Source: an uncultured Peptococcaceae bacterium (GTDB lineage: Bacteria > Bacillota > Peptococcia > Peptococcales > Peptococcaceae). Taken from it: 64,000 nt of DNA. The translations under genes and the position numbers were made by a program. The notes beneath the pieces were generated by a model that was not told the origin of the DNA, did not search any database, and was given only the letters and a program-made list of their open reading frames with translations. The stretch lies in contig CAMYDW010000002.1 of assembly GCA_947254645.1 (NCBI GenBank), forward strand, positions 92,907-156,906, given 5' to 3'. Below, in pieces: positions 62,423 through 64,000 of the stretch (position 1 is its first letter; each line of letters begins with the position of its first letter).

Positions 62423-63784
62423 ATGCCTGATAATAGAAGATATTTCTCCGAATCGAAGAATAATGATTATAACGTATTGAATGTCCTCAACGTCACACGT
62501 GACGATATCACACCAGAGGAAATCAACCTTGAAGAAGGGGCGCCTTTTGCTGAAGGCGTAGACCTCGATGCAAAGGTTAGCGATTATGTAGAAATGGCAA
62601 AGGAGGAGGAAGCGTTAGAAGCCCTTGAAGAAGAGACTGCCGCAGAAGAGCCTCAAGCAAGAACTCCAACGCCAACCCCAGCACCACGCAAAGGGGTATT
62701 TGATGAGGTGCGTGAAGAAGCCAAGGGCAAATTCACCGAAGCTGTCAAAGAATTGCATGAGGAAACAGCCTTAGCGGCACCAACGAAAGCCCCTACTTTA
62801 GAGGAAGAAGTGGAAACAGCTGCTGCCAAGGAAAAAATCCTTCCAGCAGCAAAACGCATCCGTAAGCCGAGATTTTTGCAAAAAGACCCAACCCCTTCTA
62901 TAGAAGAAAACGAGACAGTGGCAGATGAAAATTCAGCTGAAGCAGTAGAAAAGGATGAACAAACCACCGCAGATGATATTCGTGATGTGGTGACCAAGGA
63001 TGATAAAGAAGCCAAACGCAAAGCACGTGAAGCCCTTGCAGAGGAAGAATTGGCAGAAGCCCTTGCTGTTCAAGAGCCGCCACGCTCTATTTGTGATGAG
63101 CTCCATCAATTAGAGTCCTTATTATTGAATGGCAAATCACCAATGCTTCATAAAAATGAGGTTCTTGTGCCAAGAGATGCGACACTGACCCTTATTCAGT
63201 CATTGACAGCTGTTTGCGATGTAGATGCTTCTTACTTGGATTGTGCAGCAGACGATACGCTGATTGACGATCTTATTTCTATCAATAGTGTAGGAGAGGC
63301 CTATCGTCCCTTGGAACGTGCCAGAGAACGCTCTCACACCATTATTTCAGAGGCCATGAAGCAAGCGGACCTCATTATAAACGATGCAAAAACCCTCTCC
63401 GCACAACTTCTTGCAGAAGCAGAAGGGGAAATTAAGGAAAAATTTGACGCCGCAGATGAGCAAATCAATGTGCGTATGTCTACTGCTAAAGAAGAAAGCT
63501 CCAAAAAACTCAATGAAGCACGCAGCGAGCTAACGGTATCACGCCAACGCAGTGTGGAAATTCTCAGCAAGTATTTGGAAAAAGCAGAGGATGATTATCA
63601 AGGCTATTGGGAGCGTGCCGAACAAACCGTGCTTGCTTCTCTTAAAAAATCAGAGTCTATCCTTACAAAGGCAGCAGAGATTTATAGAAAAGAACTGGAT
63701 GCCATTAAAGAAGATCGAGAAGAAATCAATCATATATTAGAAGAATTGGACAGTAGAAAACCACCAAGCATTTACAAAAAATAG
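62423..63784 (+). CDS. Acidic protein with disordered N-terminus and long coiled coil
   Basis: 453 residues. Residues 1-240 are acidic, Ala/Glu/Pro rich, low complexity; residues about 315-445 are a long coiled coil (heptads through ERARERSHTIISEAMKQADL to DREEINHILEEL). No DivIVA-type N-terminal domain is visible. Possible cytoskeletal or scaffold role; not assignable. GGAGGCG is 8 bases upstream of ATG. Confidence 0.75.
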   Translation: MPDNRRYFSESKNNDYNVLNVLNVTRDDITPEEINLEEGAPFAEGVDLDAKVSDYVEMAKEEEALEALEEETAAEEPQARTPTPTPAPRKGVFDEVREEAKGKFTEAVKELHEETALAAPTKAPTLEEEVETAAAKEKILPAAKRIRKPRFLQKDPTPSIEENETVADENSAEAVEKDEQTTADDIRDVVTKDDKEAKRKAREALAEEELAEALAVQEPPRSICDELHQLESLLLNGKSPMLHKNEVLVPRDATLTLIQSLTAVCDVDASYLDCAADDTLIDDLISINSVGEAYRPLERARERSHTIISEAMKQADLIINDAKTLSAQLLAEAEGEIKEKFDAADEQINVRMSTAKEESSKKLNEARSELTVSRQRSVEILSKYLEKAEDDYQGYWERAEQTVLASLKKSESILTKAAEIYRKELDAIKEDREEINHILEELDSRKPPSIYKK

Positions 63785-63790
63785 CCAATA

Positions 63791-63824
63791 GAGCCGTTGC
63801 GACAGTGTTGCGACGGCTTTTTTT
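63791..63824 (+). terminator. Terminator of the coiled-coil gene
   Basis: A 9-bp stem (one G-U), T7. Confidence 0.9.
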
Positions 63825-63853
63825 CACTTTTTTGAAATAAAATGAAAAAAGGC

Positions 63854-63882
63854 TTGCAAAAAGAAGGAGGTGCTGGTATAGT
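63854..63882 (+). promoter_or_regulatory. Promoter near the window end
   Basis: TTGCAA (63854-63859), 17-base spacer, TATAGT (63877-63882). A hairpin CTGTA-C-GAGG/CCTC-TACAG follows at 63903-63925. Confidence 0.55.
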
Positions 63883-63982
63883 TATATACCGTAATACTTC
63901 TCCTGTACGAGGAAAACCTCTACAGAGAGCCATTCTTCAAAAAATAGCTTAAAAAACTTTTTGAAAAAAGTTAAAAAAGCTG

Positions 63983-63988
63983 TTGACA
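63983..63988 (+). promoter_or_regulatory. Strong -35 box at window edge
   Basis: TTGACA preceded by an A-rich stretch (UP-element like), the look of promoters for stable RNA operons. The -10 lies past the window. Confidence 0.4.
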
Positions 63989-64000
63989 AGAAAGGGTGAG

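Noticed and set aside
1..64000. CRISPR array, prophage or insertion sequence
   Set aside because: No regularly spaced direct repeats, no integrase, transposase or phage structural genes, and no terminal inverted repeats were found.

Overview
The window is a chromosomal segment of a low-to-mid GC Gram-positive-lineage anaerobe (Bacillota). Supporting signs are WalJ-HtrA, lutABC, a SAM-I riboswitch, type III pantothenate kinase, T-rich intrinsic terminators, AGGAGG ribosome binding sites and many GTG/TTG starts. A copper-amine-oxidase-type stalk domain and the siroheme-dependent (Ahb) heme route make an anaerobic class such as Negativicutes or a Peptococcaceae-like clade plausible; that placement is inference, since no rRNA gene lies inside the window. 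No prophage, insertion sequence, integrase or CRISPR array was seen. The region is a housekeeping chromosome with small accessory patches and some gene decay.

Layout. 1-4.6 kb: 5' part of a SWIM/SNF2 helicase gene (minus, cut by the window edge), walJ-htrA and an unknown protein. 4.6-7.8 kb: ahbC-ahbD-ahbA-ahbB, a complete siroheme-to-heme module. 8-13 kb: glutamate dehydrogenase, an HD protein, an iron-type alcohol dehydrogenase and an EamA exporter. 13-18 kb: a SixA-CHAD fusion, lutABC lactate oxidation, two tiny membrane proteins and tRNA-Gly. 18-25 kb: signal peptidase, lipoprotein, citrate synthase, murA and a secreted transglutaminase-like protein. 25-31 kb: a probable stand-alone small RNA, an Xre/membrane pair, a GntR-ABC operon and a Cys-repeat small protein. 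31-40 kb: a divergent alcohol dehydrogenase family protein lacking metal ligands, MntP, PutP, tRNA-Gln, a pantothenate uptake/kinase unit, RNase Z, and a Mn riboswitch with a TerC family exporter. 40-50 kb: a decayed secreted-protein gene, dusB, glyA, upp, DNA deoxyinosine glycosylase, an M18 aminopeptidase and alr. 50.5-56 kb: an S-box controlled methionine operon (metY-metA-metN-metI-metQ). 56-64 kb: a second Cys-repeat small protein, tRNA-Arg, thioredoxin reductase, a variant rubredoxin, a glycerol dehydrogenase-like enzyme, S20, an AT-rich secreted protein with a membrane partner, and an acidic coiled-coil protein. Promoter-like sequence at the right edge points out of the window.

How the genes fit together: the metabolism suggested is fermentative or anaerobic-respiratory. 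Lactate (Lut) and glutamate (Gdh) enter central metabolism, citrate synthase feeds 2-oxoglutarate, and several iron-type alcohol dehydrogenases act on alcohols or polyols. Heme is made from siroheme without oxygen. Sulfur flow is by direct sulfhydrylation of O-acetylhomoserine plus methionine import, both under SAM control. Manganese export is represented by two unlinked systems.

The most unusual items are two unlinked genes for small acidic proteins built from the same C-x15-C repeat (30869-31090 and 56025-56198), a leader that could hide the ribosome binding site of the pantothenate unit, an unassigned RNA at about 25.0 kb, and several fresh-looking gene breaks.
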